A stretch of DNA of 64,000 nt from the NCBI RefSeq assembly GCF_011745365.1, contig NW_024468914.1, forward strand, positions 1,820,001 to 1,884,000. Direction: 5' to 3'. The notes under the pieces were generated by a model, which searched no databases, was not told the DNA's origin, and saw nothing but the letters and a program-made list of their open reading frames with translations. Both the position numbers and the translations under genes were made by a program. Source of the DNA: Cryphonectria parasitica EP155 (lineage: Eukaryota > Ascomycota > Sordariomycetes > Diaporthales > Cryphonectriaceae). Shown here piece by piece: positions 61,858-64,000 of this stretch (the stretch's first letter is position 1; every line of letters begins with the position of its first letter).

Positions 61858-62307
61858 TATTATGACTTATTCAATATGCAGATCATAGGATAGGCTCTAC
61901 TAACCAAGGAATCAGGTATCACAACTTAATATCGGATACTAATCAGGATTATGTAATCCGGATTAGGATTGCTAGCGCAACTATGTTGGCTATGAATATA
62001 ATCAATATATTCGGAAAAATGATTATGAGAAATCATAACATAATTAGGTTAGTCAGAACTGAAGAGCTGGATATATAAGAACACGTTCATTACCATTAGA
62101 TGGATTCAGTATATAGCTCTTCAGTTGTTAATCTAAGTATCAGATTACTTTCTACTCTGATAGCTTCAAAAGGCAGTGAACACTTGCATCGCTTATTGAA
62201 ACTTGTACAGTTCCGTATTTAAGGACTTAGCACTTTGATACCGCTCTTGTTAGCATAAACCTCTTCGTGTACTTAGGAATCTTCGGATTGCTGCAGTGCT
62301 CATTACA
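61858..62307 (+). repeat. R7 3' LTR (450 bp, class D)
   Basis: TATTATGACTTATTC start, GCTCATTACA end. Same length as the rejoined 5' LTR. Right flank ATATG does not match the left flank CAGTG. Confidence 0.95.
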
Positions 62308-64000
62308 ATATGCTAACAAGCTAGTCTGTTACAATTTACTTGAGATTTTTTTTTTTGCAATTTCTTTTTAGTATATGCTAATATTATATCAGATTCCAGT
62401 TGCAGTTGCTGCTTCTATCACTTCTAGTAGCTGCAATATAAGTATAATATATCTTTAGTATATATAATATTAATGCTAATTATAGTTTTAGCGCAGCAAT
62501 TACTCTGAATCTGAATATAACTTTTCTTCTTCTCTAGCACTCAGTTCTCTTTCAACTAATAAGTAAATAATATATTGAACATATGCTGAACTAATGTTAA
62601 TAATATTCAGATGAATGCTATACTTGTAGTAAATATATTATTAAAACTAGTAAGTTGATTATTAACTTCTTCTTAGCATATGCAGCACTAATACTTTATA
62701 GCTGCTAAGAAGAGCTCTGCTGCTAAGCGAGATAGTAAAGATAGTACTAAGTAAGATAGCAAGAAGTTTAGTAAGAATATGAAGAATATTCTCTTAGTAT
62801 ATGCATAACTAATGCTTAATAGATGCTTTAGTTACTATTTTTTCTGATAGTAATAAGAATGCCTCTGCTATTTGAACTGATGCTGAGCTTCTTCTTAGCA
62901 TATGCTTAGCATTAGGCTGAGATTTAGTTTTTGTATATATACAAGAAAGAATTGGTTATAAGAATTTGGAGAATATAATAATTTATGCTGAATATATGCA
63001 AGAGATTAGTTTTTAATGAATAATTATGCAATATACTATGCATACTTTATGCATATATACGCTTTATGAATAAATCAAACTAATTCTTATTCCGATTATG
63101 ATCTATCTATATGCTATTATTGTAATTCATTAAGCTAATTCATCAATTTCTGCTCTTCTCTTTGCTATTAAAGTTGTTTAATCTCTTGTTTTATAATATT
63201 TATATGCTCAGTATATGAGTTTCTTCTTGCTCTATGCAGTAGGAATTGTATGCTGAGCATATGCTGAGATAATGCTGAAGATATTCTAAATCTTGCCTAG
63301 GATTATAGCTTAAATAATAATCTAGATAAGCGCTGAGAACTCTGAATGCTTTTTATATAATAAGCATATGCTAGCTTTATAGCAGAAGATCTATCAGTTG
63401 CAACTATAATAGATTCTTCAATATCTGAATCGAAGAGATTAAATATATATTCAGCGCATGCTTAACTTATATTAAGCATATGCTAAGCATGAATTAGTAG
63501 CAATGAATTATATGAATTATCAGAATTCTATAGCATTTCAGAATTATTAATCTACTGCTAAGCTTGCTAATAAAAGCGATTATCTTGCTGAGTAAGCTGT
63601 TTTCTAGTTTATACTGTATTGCTTCGATTTAGCTAGTAAACTTCAATACTAATCTCAATTTGTAGTTAATAAGAATCCAATTTATTTCTAACAAAAGCTT
63701 GCAATCTATCAAGAGCATTATTAGCATATGTTTAGTCTATATAAGAAATAAATTTATACTTTAAAATTATATGAAGAAGTATATTCTTTCAGCTTATTGC
63801 ATTATTATCTTCAAAGTATATTGATTCTCCGATATTAATATTATTTCAAGTATATACTTGCTATATAAGATTGATTTTGCTTAATACTGATATAAAGCTA
63901 GTAGCAATCTAGTTAGTTTGCTTAGTGCATAGCTAATGTTGAAGCTCGGAATGTGCTTAGCATATATTAAGAATATTCTGGTTATATTCTAGCTTTATTT
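62308..64000. other. Unassigned AT-rich DNA with recurrent palindrome
   Basis: No LTR, gag or pol match. TTAGCATATGCTAA-like sites recur (see findings). One patch, 63512-63870 plus, reads as a glutamine/tyrosine-rich frame (MNYQNSIAFQNY, NKNPIYF, YQEHY) in which almost every stop is a TAA/TAG that could have been CAA/CAG, so it may be a RIPped gene of an unknown repeat. Confidence 0.4.

Larger units (their letters stand above)
40014..62307 (+). mobile_element. R7: full-length Ty3/gypsy, split by R6 and R8
   Basis: Own length about 7416 bp. LTRs are 450 bp each once the 5' LTR (212 + 238 bp) is rejoined. Flanks are CAGTG on the left and ATATG on the right, so no target duplication. R6 sits in the 5' LTR (AGCTG duplication) and R8 in the antisense ORF (TTTTC duplication). 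Confidence 0.95.

Overview
This window looks like a chromosome segment of a filamentous ascomycete (Pezizomycotina-like), in two compartments. About 54 kb is AT-rich Ty3/gypsy retrotransposon DNA mutated by repeat-induced point mutation (RIP): CAG/CAA codons have become TAG/TAA, TG has become TA, and LTR mates differ by C/T and G/A transitions. A GC-richer island of about 9 kb (29611-38730) carries a three-exon host-type gene, a decayed copia integrase and a minus-strand pseudogene. I could not name the species.

Layout, with copies called R1 to R8. R1 (+, 1-5148) enters from the left and ends in its 3' LTR. R2 (+) is 5'-truncated at 5233 and ends at 29610. R3 (+, 6427-28876) sits inside R2, R4 (-, 13478-28376) inside R3, and R5 (-, 20722-28132) inside R4: a three-deep nest proved by 5-bp target duplications. 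After the island come pieces of older elements (38781-40013). R7 (+, 40014-62307) follows, with R6 (+, 40226-47682) inside its 5' LTR and R8 (-, 54054-61464) inside its 3' module. From 62308 to 64000 is unassigned AT-rich DNA with a recurrent palindrome.

Each full copy is about 7.4-7.5 kb. Order: LTR (444-492 bp), gag of about 704 codons with a CCHC knuckle, pol of about 1240 codons in the -1 frame (protease, RT, RNase H, integrase, C-terminal chromodomain), then a 3' module of about 0.7 kb and the 3' LTR. The main finding is that the 3' module of every copy carries an ANTISENSE reading frame of about 205-235 codons. It encodes a six-cysteine cluster (GAL4-type spacing in one class), a coiled coil and a conserved C-terminal tail. 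Its stop codon overlaps the pol stop in a shared CTAG/CTAA in all eight copies. One class has a 53-nt intron that restores frame. The LTRs differ in class together with the antisense frame, while gag-pol stays nearly constant, so LTR and antisense gene behave as a paired module. All copies are inactivated by stop codons; the protease DSG and the RT YLDD motifs are hit repeatedly, and R8 alone keeps YLDD.
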